This document shows, in pieces, positions 6,491 to 13,142 of a stretch of 22,893 nt of DNA. A model generated the notes under the pieces. It saw only the letters and a list, made by a program, of their open reading frames with translations. It was not told the DNA's origin and ran no database searches. Where the stretch lies: assembly GCA_934351765.1 (NCBI GenBank), contig CAKRJM010000009.1:1-22893 (forward strand), read 5' to 3'. A program made the position numbers and the translations under genes. The stretch comes from an uncultured Lachnospiraceae bacterium (lineage in GTDB: Bacteria > Bacillota > Clostridia > Lachnospirales > Lachnospiraceae). The first letter of the stretch is position 1; every line of letters begins with the position of its first letter.

Positions 6491-6664
6491 TCCATTGCGA
6501 TTCGATGTGATATCCCCACTCAGGCAGAAAAATCCTGCGTTCTGACAGAAGAATATCTGATAGACGCTCTGGAATATTACCGGAGCAAATATGGGATTTA
6601 TACGACAATTGATAACTACGTGATCTACTTCGAGCCGCTGGCGGTTGTGAAGATGATAAAATAA
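6491..6664 (+). pseudogene. Unrecognised gene fragment
   Basis: A frame of 57 codons ends EEYLIDALEYYRSKYGIYTT, then IDNYVIYFEPLAVVKMIK, at TAA 6662-6664. It has protein-like composition but no ATG, GTG or TTG near its beginning; an in-frame TGA precedes it. It looks like the C-terminal remnant of a phage or mobile-element gene. I cannot name the family. It is the only protein-like content in the gap between the two hic loci. Confidence 0.35.
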
Positions 6665-6681
6665 TGTTACCCCAAACAGAA

Positions 6682-6746
6682 TACGTAATATTTTATGTAT
6701 TTAATCGTTGGCACATAATTTATTACGTGTTATAATATATTACGTA
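6682..6746 (+). promoter_or_regulatory. hicA-hicB-fic promoter with three ATTACGT boxes
   Basis: TTGGCA (6708-6713) and a perfect TATAAT (6731-6736) are spaced by 17 bases. Three ATTACGT motifs surround it: one inverted as TACGTAAT (6682-6689), one in the spacer (6722-6728) and one over the start site (6739-6745); the outer two form an inverted repeat TACGTAATAT/ATATTACGTA. HicB proteins autorepress their operons, so these are good candidates for HicB operator half-sites. Confidence 0.65.
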
Positions 6747-6758
6747 AGGAGAAGAATC

Positions 6759-6956
6759 AGGAAAAGCTATTCATCCAGAGAAGTGGTTGCAATATTGAAA
6801 AAGGATGAGTGGTACGAAGTTGCTTGCGATAGTGACCATCACCAGTTTAAACACCCTGTAAAAAAGGGACGCGTCACTGTCACCCACCCCCGAAAAGATA
6901 TTCCAATCAAAACCTTACGAAATATTTCAGCATGGGCCGGGGTTACGTTCCCGTAA
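6759..6956 (+). CDS. hicA: HicA-family mRNA interferase toxin, apparently without a standard start codon
   Basis: The body reads KSYSSREVVAILKKDEWYEV, then DHHQFKHPVKKGRVTV and HPRKDIPIKTL, a typical double-stranded-RNA-binding-fold HicA with the conserved catalytic histidine region (HHQFKHP). HicA toxins cleave mRNA and are neutralised by HicB. The only in-frame TTG far upstream (6708) is the promoter -35 box itself and would lie outside the transcript. Downstream of the predicted transcription start there is a good AAGGAG (6746-6751). Seven bases later an AGG codon (6759-6761) stands exactly where a HicA ATG would be expected. A GTG a few codons in could give a shortened protein. The toxin may be silenced by a T-to-G start-codon mutation. 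The C-terminus (WAGVTFP) also departs from the usual end. Confidence 0.7.
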   Translation, partial: RKSYSSREVVAILKKDEWYEVACDSDHHQFKHPVKKGRVTVTHPRKDIPIKTLRNISAWAGVTFP

Positions 6957-6985
6957 CTCCCCTGCGCCAACCTGGAGGTGTCATT

Positions 6986-7414
6986 ATGTTAAAAGATCGT
7001 TATTCTTATGTCGCTGTTTTTTCTTATGATGAAGATGGGATCAGTATTGTATTTCCGGATTTACCCGGTTGTCTCCCCTGCGCCGACAAGGACAATACGG
7101 AAGAAGCCCTGAGAAACGCAAAAAAGGCTCTCGGCCTGCATATCTGGGGAATGGAGCAGGACAAGGAGGAACTTCCGGTTCCAACCCCCATTACTGCGCT
7201 CCATCTGGAACCAAACGAAGTACCTGTTCTGATCGAGGTCTTCATGCCTCCGATCCGCGAACGGATCAACAGCCGATTTGTGAAAAAGACTTTATCCTTG
7301 CCCGCATGGCTGGCTGCTAAAGCAGATGAAGACGGAGTCAACTGCTCCAGGATCTTCCAGCTTGCCCTTATGAACTATCTCCATGTCAATGATGACCACA
7401 AGGCAGAACAATAG
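6986..7414 (+). CDS. hicB: HicB-family antitoxin
   Basis: A 142-residue protein starting at ATG 6986 after GGAGG; the longer in-frame start at 6932 overlaps hicA and has no ribosome site. The N-terminal HicB domain shows YVAVFSYDEDGISIVFPDLP and GCLPCADKDNTEEALRNAKK. The C-terminal RFVKKTLSLPAWLAAKADED and FQLALMNYL form a ribbon-helix-helix-type tail. It lies 29 bp after hicA and 28 bp before fic, so the three probably form one operon under the promoter at 6708. It is expected to neutralise HicA and repress the operon. It is similar in layout to the orphan HicB at 5999 but clearly divergent in sequence. Confidence 0.85.
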   Translation: MLKDRYSYVAVFSYDEDGISIVFPDLPGCLPCADKDNTEEALRNAKKALGLHIWGMEQDKEELPVPTPITALHLEPNEVPVLIEVFMPPIRERINSRFVKKTLSLPAWLAAKADEDGVNCSRIFQLALMNYLHVNDDHKAEQ

Positions 7415-7442
7415 TCTCATGTTTCATAAAGGAGGTTTTCAC

Positions 7443-8183
7443 ATGTCTGCTGCTACTGCATTTATTCCGTTTCTTCTGGACCGTTTTCAGATCGAATGGA
7501 AGCGGCGTGACCGCTCCGGCGTCTACGGTTTTACCCAGCGGCTGATGGCCTACAATTCCAACAAAATTGAAGGCAGTACTTTGACCGAAGAACAGACCGC
7601 TTCCCTGTTTGATACCGGCACACTCCCCAAGTCCGATGATTATTATCGTGCAAAAGATGTGGAGGAAATGAACGGTCACTTCCTGATGTTCAATAAAATG
7701 CTGGAAACGCTCGATCAGCCGCTCAGCCAGGATCTGATCAAACAATTTCACTACGAACTGAAAAGCGGGGTCTTTGAAGACCGGGCCAACGGCTACGCCA
7801 TCGGTGACTATAAAAAACGTCCGAACATTATCGGAATGTATGAAACCGTGCTTCCGAGTAAGGTCCCGAAAGAAATGGATCTGCTCCTTTCCTGGTATGA
7901 AGGTCAAAATGTAACCTTAGAGGTTCTGGCCGAGTTCCATGTCCGCTATGAAAATATCCACCCTTTTCAGGATGGCAACGGAAGAACCGGCCGACTGATT
8001 CTGTTCCGCGAATGTCTGCGGAATGATATTTCTCCGCTGATTATTGAGGACGTGCACCGGCCTGAATACCTGGAAGCTTTAAAAGAATACCGAGAAACGA
8101 AATCCATCATGAAGATGGTTTCTCTCTTCCAACAGGAACAGGATTACTATCGGAACCGCTGCCAGTATTTCATGAGTGAATGA
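7443..8183 (+). CDS. fic: Fic-domain AMP-transferase, class II with N-terminal inhibitory helix
   Basis: A 246-residue protein from ATG 7443 (AAAGGAGG upstream). The Fic active site is at 173-184, HPFQDGNGRTGR, with His173 as base and the usual anion hole and acidic residues. An inhibitory motif of the S/T-x-x-x-E-G type lies near the N-terminus (S39-N-K-I-E43-G44), in which Glu43 would block productive ATP binding; this is class II Fic architecture. Such proteins AMPylate target proteins and are often toxins or regulators. Its place as third gene after hicA-hicB suggests a combined toxin-antitoxin/defence cassette carried by the element. It is intact. The target is unknown. Confidence 0.85.
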   Translation: MSAATAFIPFLLDRFQIEWKRRDRSGVYGFTQRLMAYNSNKIEGSTLTEEQTASLFDTGTLPKSDDYYRAKDVEEMNGHFLMFNKMLETLDQPLSQDLIKQFHYELKSGVFEDRANGYAIGDYKKRPNIIGMYETVLPSKVPKEMDLLLSWYEGQNVTLEVLAEFHVRYENIHPFQDGNGRTGRLILFRECLRNDISPLIIEDVHRPEYLEALKEYRETKSIMKMVSLFQQEQDYYRNRCQYFMSE

Positions 8184-8200
8184 AATTTGATTTAAAATAG

Positions 8201-8278
8201 AAAAAACCGGCTCCTGGCGGCAACCAGGAACCGGTCAAGATATACCATCCGAAGATGATACACCCCACAACTAAGCGC
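8201..8278 (-). ncRNA. Candidate small RNA with its own promoter and strong terminator
   Basis: On the minus strand TTGCGT (8308-8313) and TACAAT (8285-8290) are 17 bases apart. About 75 nt downstream lies a strong hairpin (ACCGG plus TCCTGG pairing with CCAGGA plus CCGGT, 8206-8235) followed by TTTTTT. No minus-strand gene needs this terminator, so a short untranslated RNA is the simplest reading. The promoter -10 is embedded in the inverted repeat GATGATACA/TGTATCATC (8254-8262 and 8287-8295), which could be an operator. It lies between fic and the recombinase. There is no match to a known RNA family that I can name. Confidence 0.4.
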
Positions 8279-8300
8279 AGGAATATTGTATCATCTCCGG

Positions 8301-8345
8301 AACAGCCACGCAAGCGGAACCTTTGTTCGCCGGCTGTTATTTTTG
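8301..8345 (+). terminator. Terminator downstream of hicA-hicB-fic
   Basis: AACAGCC (8301-8307) pairs with GGCTGTT (8332-8338), with an inner GCGGAAC/GTTCGC helix, followed by ATTTTTG. It would end the fic transcript or attenuate read-through into the recombinase. Confidence 0.65.
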
Positions 8346-8409
8346 TACTCTTTTGCAGGCGGCGGCCTGAATCCGCTGTCCCAAGCATAACATATACGAG
8401 GTGATCAAT

Positions 8410-9867
8410 ATGAAAAACGGAGCGCTGTATGTGCGCGTGAGTACCGACAAGCAGGAAGAGCTTTCCCCGGACGCCCAGCGGCGCCTGCTGCTGGAATATG
8501 CCAAGAAGAACGATATTGTGATCAGCGCCGATTACATCTATACGGAAAACGGAATTTCCGGACGGCATGCCGACAAGCGGCCGGAGTTCCAGCGCATGAT
8601 CGCGGCGGCCAAGTCCGAAGAACACCCCATTGATGTGATCCTGGTCTGGAAGTTCTCCCGGTTTGCCCGAAATCAGGAGGAAAGCATCGTCTACAAGTCG
8701 CTGCTGAAAAAGCAGTGTAATGTTGATGTGGTCAGTATCAGTGAGCCGCTGATCGAAGGGCCGTTCGGCTCTCTTATCGAGCGGATCATCGAATGGATGG
8801 ACGAATACTACTCGATCCGGCTGGCAGGCGAAGTTATGAGAGGCATGACGGAAAAGGCAAGACGCGGCGGCTACCAGGCAACCACACCGCTCGGCTATCA
8901 GTACAACGGCCCCGGAACCGTGCCGACCGTGGTGGAGGACGAAGCGGAAACGATCCGGTACATCTACCAGGAATATGTCCGCGGTGTTGACCGCACCACC
9001 ATCGCAAGGCGCCTCAATGACATGGGACGAAAGACCAAGCGCGGCAACCTGTTTGAAAAGCGTACTGTCGAATACATCCTCCGGAATCCGTTTTATGTTG
9101 GGAAAATCCGATGGAACCGGGCGCCTCATTCCGCCTACCAGGATAACCCCGATGATGAAATCATCATTGCTGATGGCGCTCATTGCCCCATCATTGCCCC
9201 GGAACTGTTCAATCGTGCAAAATCCCGTCTGGACTCTGAAAAGTGCGTCTACAAGGCGCGCAGCGTGTCAGCATGCCGTCACTGGCTGTCCGCTCTTGTG
9301 CGCTGTCCCATCTGCGGCGCGTCATTAACCTACAGCGCAGGGAAGAAAAGCTGGAACTGCTGGAAATATGCCAAAGGGTTCCACCGAGGCTCCTGCCATA
9401 TCTTCGACCGTGTGTTGACTGCTGCTATCTTGCACGGGCTGGAAGAGCTGCTGGCCGGAAAGGACTTTGAATATGAGTACCGGCCGCCGGCGGCACCGAA
9501 GATCATCAGCCGTCTGGCCGAACTGCAGTCGGAGCTGTCGCGGATCGCCTCCAAAGAGGAACGGATCCGGCTGGCCTATGAAAACGGGATTGATACCCTG
9601 GAAGAATATAAGAACAATAAGCTCCGGTTACAGAAGGACCGGAAGCGCCTGGAAGAAGCGATTGAAAAAGAATCCGGAACGGATACAGAATCAAAGAAGC
9701 CAGGAAAGGAAGAAATCCTTTCCCGGATCCATACGGTGTATGATATGGTGGCATCTGATGAAGTCGATCAGGTCACAAAAGGCAATCTTATGCGCTCTTT
9801 ATTTGACCGGATCGTCTATGATCCCAAAACAGAGACGCTGCGCTTTTATATTGTCGTCACTTCCTAG
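8410..9867 (+). CDS. Large serine recombinase (site-specific integrase/excisionase)
   Basis: A 485-residue protein from ATG 8410, with GAGGTG seven bases upstream. The resolvase catalytic domain (1-150) contains ALYVRVSTDKQ with Ser11 as nucleophile, and WKFSRFARN. The recombinase domain (150-280) has GYQATTPLGYQY and YILRNPFYVGKIRWNR. A zinc ribbon follows with C299, C302, C317 and C329, then a charged coiled coil (about 365-425) and a C-terminal helix-strand region (RIVYDPKTETLRF). Proteins of this build integrate phages and conjugative elements at attP x attB and excise them with a directionality factor. All domains are intact. The gene is the last on the element and ends about 45-60 bp before the catalase fragment, as expected for an integrase beside its attachment site. 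No directionality factor is recognised in the window. Confidence 0.93.
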   Translation: MKNGALYVRVSTDKQEELSPDAQRRLLLEYAKKNDIVISADYIYTENGISGRHADKRPEFQRMIAAAKSEEHPIDVILVWKFSRFARNQEESIVYKSLLKKQCNVDVVSISEPLIEGPFGSLIERIIEWMDEYYSIRLAGEVMRGMTEKARRGGYQATTPLGYQYNGPGTVPTVVEDEAETIRYIYQEYVRGVDRTTIARRLNDMGRKTKRGNLFEKRTVEYILRNPFYVGKIRWNRAPHSAYQDNPDDEIIIADGAHCPIIAPELFNRAKSRLDSEKCVYKARSVSACRHWLSALVRCPICGASLTYSAGKKSWNCWKYAKGFHRGSCHIFDRVLTAAILHGLEELLAGKDFEYEYRPPAAPKIISRLAELQSELSRIASKEERIRLAYENGIDTLEEYKNNKLRLQKDRKRLEEAIEKESGTDTESKKPGKEEILSRIHTVYDMVASDEVDQVTKGNLMRSLFDRIVYDPKTETLRFYIVVTS

Positions 9868-9873
9868 CAAAAA

Positions 9874-9914
9874 GTCCGGAAACCCGCATAAAATAATGGG
9901 TTTTCGGGCTTTCT
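9874..9914 (+). terminator. Terminator of the serine recombinase gene
   Basis: CCGGAAACCC (9876-9885) pairs with GGGTTTTCGG (9898-9907), stem extended by G-C and U-G pairs, followed by CTTTCT. It insulates the recombinase from the catalase sequence downstream. Confidence 0.75.
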
Positions 9915-9932
9915 CTGGTACCGTGATACGGC
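9910..9932. other. Predicted attachment junction (att site) of the element within the catalase gene
   Basis: Catalase-like codons begin at TAC 9927-9929 and the sequence just upstream is not catalase coding (in-frame TGA at 9924-9926). The junction carries CCGTGATACGG, a short inverted repeat around a GAT centre, like the dyads around serine-integrase crossover dinucleotides. The exact core cannot be fixed from one end. Confidence 0.55.
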
Positions 9933-10466
9933 GGCCCGGACGGAGAATCCGGTGCCGCCATGCGTTACCTTTCCCAGCGCTATGCTATGCCCTATAAAGA
10001 GGGCAAAGCGGTGCTCACCGATATCGCTACCGAGGAGCTGGGACATCTGGAGATCGTAGCCTCCATCGTCCATCAGCTCACCCGCGGTCTCACCGCCGAA
10101 CAGCTGGAGGAACAGGGCTTTGCTCCTTATTATGTGGATCACACCGCCGGGATCTGGCCTCAGGCAGCAGGCGGTGCTCCATTCTCTGCAGCAGAATTCC
10201 AGTCCACCGGCGATCCCATCGCCGACCTTTACGAATCCATGGCGGCGGAACAGAAGGCCCGCTTAACCTACGACAACATTCTCCGTCTGGTAAAGGATCC
10301 CGAGGTCTGCGATCCGATCCGCTTCCTTCGTCAGCGGGAGATCGTCCACTTCCAGCGCTTCGGTGAGACCCTGCGGATCGTTCAGGATCATCTCAACGCG
10401 AAAAACTTCTATGCCTTCAATCCGGCCTTTGACAAAAAGGAAACCGGCTGCGGCTGCCGGAAATAG
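9927..10466 (+). pseudogene. cotJC: CotJC-like manganese catalase, 5' end removed by the integrated element
   Basis: The frame from 9927 begins Tyr-Gly-Gly-Pro-Asp-Gly-Glu and continues MRYLSQRYAMPYKEGKAVLT, DIATEELGHLEIVASIVHQL and DPIADLYESMAAEQKARLTY, then FLRQREIVHFQRFGETL, ending in a cysteine-rich GCGCRK tail. These are the successive helices of CotJC/manganese catalases, including the E-E-x-x-H and R-E-x-x-H metal ligands. CotJC is normally about 190 residues and starts some 30 residues before YGGPDGE; those codons and any ribosome site are missing, and a TGA precedes the fragment. The ATG at 9960 opens a 168-residue frame, but no Shine-Dalgarno sequence precedes it. The remaining frame has no lesion. 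Excision of the upstream element would be expected to restore the gene. Confidence 0.8.
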
Positions 10467-10472
10467 ACGCAC

Positions 10473-10512
10473 AAAAAAAACGAGGGTGTGGCTCAGTATG
10501 AGCCACACCCTC
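10473..10512. terminator. Bidirectional terminator between cotJC and the symporter gene
   Basis: A perfect 14-bp stem, GAGGGTGTGGCTCA (10482-10495) and its complement (10499-10512), has a three-base loop. On the minus strand it is followed by eight T, so it ends the symporter transcript; it probably also stops the convergent catalase transcript. Confidence 0.9.
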
Positions 10513-10529
10513 AGATCATGTTATCCGGA

Positions 10530-11888
10530 TTATTCTTCTTCCGTCTGCTTTTTGCCGGAATATTTTTTACACATTCCTACAACCGCTCCGCTCAGCGCCA
10601 GAAGTGCCAGCACGTTGGGGATTACCATCAGTCCGTTAAAGAAATCGGACAGGGTCCATACCAGATTCACCTTCAGGGTAGAGCCCACAATGATGAATGC
10701 CAGTACCAGTACAGAATACACCGCAACTGCTTTTTTTCCGAACAGGTACTGAACATTAATCTTGCCAAAGAAATGCCAGCCCAGGATCGTGGAAAAAGCG
10801 AAAAACAGAAGACAGATCGCTACAAAAATATCACCGAATGCACCAAACCGTGTGGTAAACGCCGCCTGGGTCAATGCCGTTCCCTCTTTTCCGCACTCCA
10901 GCACACCGGAAGTCAGAATCGAAAACACGGTCAGATTCAGAATAATAAAGGTATCAATGAAAACACTGATCATAGCACGAAGTCCCTGCTCATGAGGGTT
11001 CTTTGCTGCCGCCCTTGCGTGTGCATGAGGAGTGGAACCCATACCTGCTTCATTGGAGAACAGGCCTCTTGCCACACCAAACCGGACTGCCTCCCGCACC
11101 GTGATGCCGGCTCCGGCACCCAGAACTGCCTTGGGGCTGAAGGCACCCTCGAAGATCATACGGAACGCATCGGGAATCTTAGCTGCGTTGGATAAAATCA
11201 GCACCATACTTCCGATAATATAGATTCCGGCCATGAACGGCACGATCTTTTCCACAACAGCAGCAAGACGGTTTGTTCCGCCTAAAAAGATCACACCGGC
11301 GATCACTGCCAGAACAATCCCCACTGCCACCGGCGGTACATTGATATTTCTGGAGGTGAAGACCTCTGAAAACGCCGCTCCGATGGAATTAGACTGTACC
11401 ATATTTCCCATAAATCCAAGGGCCAGGATAATAAATACAGCAAACAGTCCCGCCAGGATCTTTCCAAAGGTTCCCTTAAACGCTGCTTTTATGTAGTAAA
11501 TGGGGCCGCCGGTCACTTCACCGTCCACGGTAGTTTTATACTTCTGGGCCAGTGTCGCCTCCGCATAGATGGTACCCATGCCGAAAAATGCCGACAGCCA
11601 CATCCAGAAAATGGCACCCGGTCCGCCGCCCAGAAGTGCAGTTGCCGCACCGGCCAGATTTCCGGTTCCGACCTGTGCCGCAATGGCAGTTGCCATGGAC
11701 TGGAACGGTGTCATTTCCCCTTCTTTCCGTTCATGCTTGTGTCCCATGCTTCCAAACACCAGGTGCCAGCCCTCCCGGAACTTTCTCACCTGGATAAACT
11801 TGAGCCGGATCGTAAAGTAAATCCCTGTACCACAGAGAAGTACGATCAGCAGTACATTCCACAGAAAATCATTTGCCTTGTTCAACAT
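10530..11888 (-). CDS. Sodium:alanine/glycine symporter (AGCS family)
   Basis: A 452-residue multi-pass membrane protein, starting at ATG 11888 after AGGAGAATAGG; the upstream in-frame ATG at 11963 lies in the riboswitch terminator and is not used. Family signatures are AIAAQVGTGNLAGAATALLG, GGPIYYIKAAFKGTFGKIL and RGLFSNEAGMGSTPHAHARA. About ten hydrophobic helices follow one another, and the C-terminus is short and charged (KKYSGKKQTEEE). AGCS transporters import alanine or glycine with Na+. The glycine riboswitch in the leader points to glycine as the physiological substrate or cue. It is monocistronic, bounded by the riboswitch and the terminator at 10473-10512. It is intact. Confidence 0.93.
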   Translation of the reverse strand: MLNKANDFLWNVLLIVLLCGTGIYFTIRLKFIQVRKFREGWHLVFGSMGHKHERKEGEMTPFQSMATAIAAQVGTGNLAGAATALLGGGPGAIFWMWLSAFFGMGTIYAEATLAQKYKTTVDGEVTGGPIYYIKAAFKGTFGKILAGLFAVFIILALGFMGNMVQSNSIGAAFSEVFTSRNINVPPVAVGIVLAVIAGVIFLGGTNRLAAVVEKIVPFMAGIYIIGSMVLILSNAAKIPDAFRMIFEGAFSPKAVLGAGAGITVREAVRFGVARGLFSNEAGMGSTPHAHARAAAKNPHEQGLRAMISVFIDTFIILNLTVFSILTSGVLECGKEGTALTQAAFTTRFGAFGDIFVAICLLFFAFSTILGWHFFGKINVQYLFGKKAVAVYSVLVLAFIIVGSTLKVNLVWTLSDFFNGLMVIPNVLALLALSGAVVGMCKKYSGKKQTEEE

Positions 11889-11960
11889 TCCTATTCTCCT
11901 CACATTCTTTGTTTTTCGGTGATCCGGAGTCCTGCTCCGTATCCCTCCCTTTTTCCAAAA

Positions 11961-11988
11961 CAAAAAGAGCTGATGATCATCAGCCCTC
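11961..11988 (-). terminator. Riboswitch expression-platform terminator
   Basis: GAGGGCTGATGA/TCATCAGCTC folds into a hairpin followed by TTTTTG on the minus strand, between the aptamer and the symporter ATG. It would be the ligand-controlled terminator. Confidence 0.8.
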
Positions 11989-11998
11989 TAAAGAGTAG

Positions 11999-12132
11999 AA
12001 CATTGCCTTATTGCCCTGTCCTTTTGCCTGAGAGATATACAGAACCGGTGCCCCTTCCGTTTCTGCTTTACACCTTCGGCGTCCTGGCACAATCCTGTGC
12101 AGGAACTCTCCAGAGTGTCGGTTTTGACCGAC
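11999..12132 (-). ncRNA. Glycine riboswitch (singleton aptamer)
   Basis: On the minus strand the leader carries the conserved glycine-aptamer blocks CTCTGGAGAG, GACGCCGAAGG and CTCTCAGGCAAAAGGACAG in order, once only. A small hairpin GTCGGT-CAAA-ACCGAC (12117-12132) just 5' of the aptamer matches the position of the ghost aptamer of singleton glycine riboswitches. With the ghost element 5' and a transporter gene downstream, it fits the type usually described as an OFF switch. The downstream intrinsic terminator agrees: glycine binding would promote termination and lower symporter expression. Confidence 0.92.
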
Positions 12133-12139
12133 ATAGAAC

Positions 12140-12168
12140 ACCATAGCATAAAGTTCCGGAATTTGCAA
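12140..12168 (-). promoter_or_regulatory. Promoter of the glycine-riboswitch/symporter unit
   Basis: TTGCAA (12163-12168) and TATGGT (12140-12145) on the minus strand have a 17-base spacer. The predicted start near 12133 coincides with the first base of the ghost-aptamer hairpin. Confidence 0.6.
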
Positions 12169-12206
12169 GCAGTTTTGTCTGTCACATTCAAACAACTGTT
12201 TCTGTC

Positions 12207-13142
12207 CTACAGATGCAGCCTGCGGATAATCTTAAATAATACCTGGCTTTCAGAAACCAGCGAAGCTCCGTGGGCAAAAAACAGGATTCCGTCCGTAGGT
12301 GACTGGATCCTGCTGAGCACCGTTCCTTCCTGAGAATGAAGCACCTCTCCCAGAAGATCCCCCCGTCGTACCTCATCACCGGGATTCCGAAACCGCCGGT
12401 AGATCCCCGCCGCATCACTGCGGACAGACATCAGATCCTGTTCGTACAGGACGGTCGCAATATATCCGCCGCTGCTGTTATAGCGCAGGATCCCCATACG
12501 GGTCAGGAATCGCAGAACGGCCGACACTGCCCGCTGGGCAGACACTTCATCTACCTGATCCGTTCCGTTGGCATAAATGGAAAATGCGCTGGTATCCCAC
12601 ATCTGCCAGTGATAATTCAGGGTGGAGGTATCTAATGCATTGGGCTTTCGCACCATCACATACGGCAGGCCGAACAGGTTCGCCAGACTGGGATTCTGAT
12701 AGCCTGTCTCCATCATACGCACATGAGGCACAAAATCTCCATCCATGTAAAAGCTGGTAAACTGGATCCCGTAGCTGTACTCCCGGATCTCCCGAAACAG
12801 TCCATCAGCGATCCGCTGGGTTGGCTCCCCGTTTTCATAGCCGGGGAAGCGCCGGTTAATATCCGTCTGATCCACCGTCCAGAACCGCTTTCCTACATTC
12901 ATGGAATAATGGTTCACCGACGGCACCACCAGGATTTCCTTTCCTGCCGCGATGGCGCCATGCTCCTCCAGCTCCGAAAGAGCCCGCACAAGCTGGGAAC
13001 AGATATACATCTGCTGCACCTCATTGCCCCGGAGGGCGCCGACAACGCAGGCCGCCTTTTCACCCTTTCCGAACCGATATCCGTAAATATTCATCTGGTC
13101 CCGGTACAGCGCCCGGAACGAATACAGGACCTCTTTTTTCAT
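12207..13142 (-). CDS. M14/AstE-AspA-like protein, probably catalytically inactive paralogue
   Basis: A 311-residue protein of the succinylglutamate desuccinylase/aspartoacylase type, overlapping the upstream paralogue by ATGA and so translationally coupled. The fold markers are present (NRRFPGYENGEPTQRIADGL; a lipoyl-like barrel in the C-terminal third with GDLLGEVL and SPTDGIL). The active site is not: the first zinc ligand of the HGNE motif is Arg38 (ALRGNE), the second zinc histidine aligns with Thr (IQFTSF versus LDLHSS in the neighbour) and the catalytic Glu aligns with Tyr (AFSIY versus ALAVE). I infer a pseudoenzyme, perhaps a regulatory or structural partner of the active paralogue. 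No frameshifts are seen, so it appears to be under selection. Confidence 0.75.
   Translation of the reverse strand: MKKEVLYSFRALYRDQMNIYGYRFGKGEKAACVVGALRGNEVQQMYICSQLVRALSELEEHGAIAAGKEILVVPSVNHYSMNVGKRFWTVDQTDINRRFPGYENGEPTQRIADGLFREIREYSYGIQFTSFYMDGDFVPHVRMMETGYQNPSLANLFGLPYVMVRKPNALDTSTLNYHWQMWDTSAFSIYANGTDQVDEVSAQRAVSAVLRFLTRMGILRYNSSGGYIATVLYEQDLMSVRSDAAGIYRRFRNPGDEVRRGDLLGEVLHSQEGTVLSRIQSPTDGILFFAHGASLVSESQVLFKIIRRLHL

Noticed and set aside
6708..6758. N-terminal extension of hicA starting at TTG 6708
   Set aside because: This TTG is the promoter -35 box (TTGGCA) and would lie upstream of the transcription start; family members begin near KSYSSRE.
8257..8404. 49-codon plus-strand ORF ending next to the recombinase ribosome site
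   Set aside because: No convincing ribosome site, basic low-complexity product, and it crosses the terminator at 8301-8345.
8170..9183. Long 337-codon minus-strand open frame opposite the recombinase
   Set aside because: It is the antisense shadow of a clear serine recombinase with full domain structure; its protein shows no family resemblance and it has no ribosome site. Only the short promoter-terminator unit at its 3' end was kept, as a candidate RNA.
9960..10466. Treating the 168-residue catalase frame as a complete gene from ATG 9960
   Set aside because: Conserved CotJC residues continue in frame upstream to 9927 and no Shine-Dalgarno precedes the ATG; it is an internal methionine of a truncated gene.
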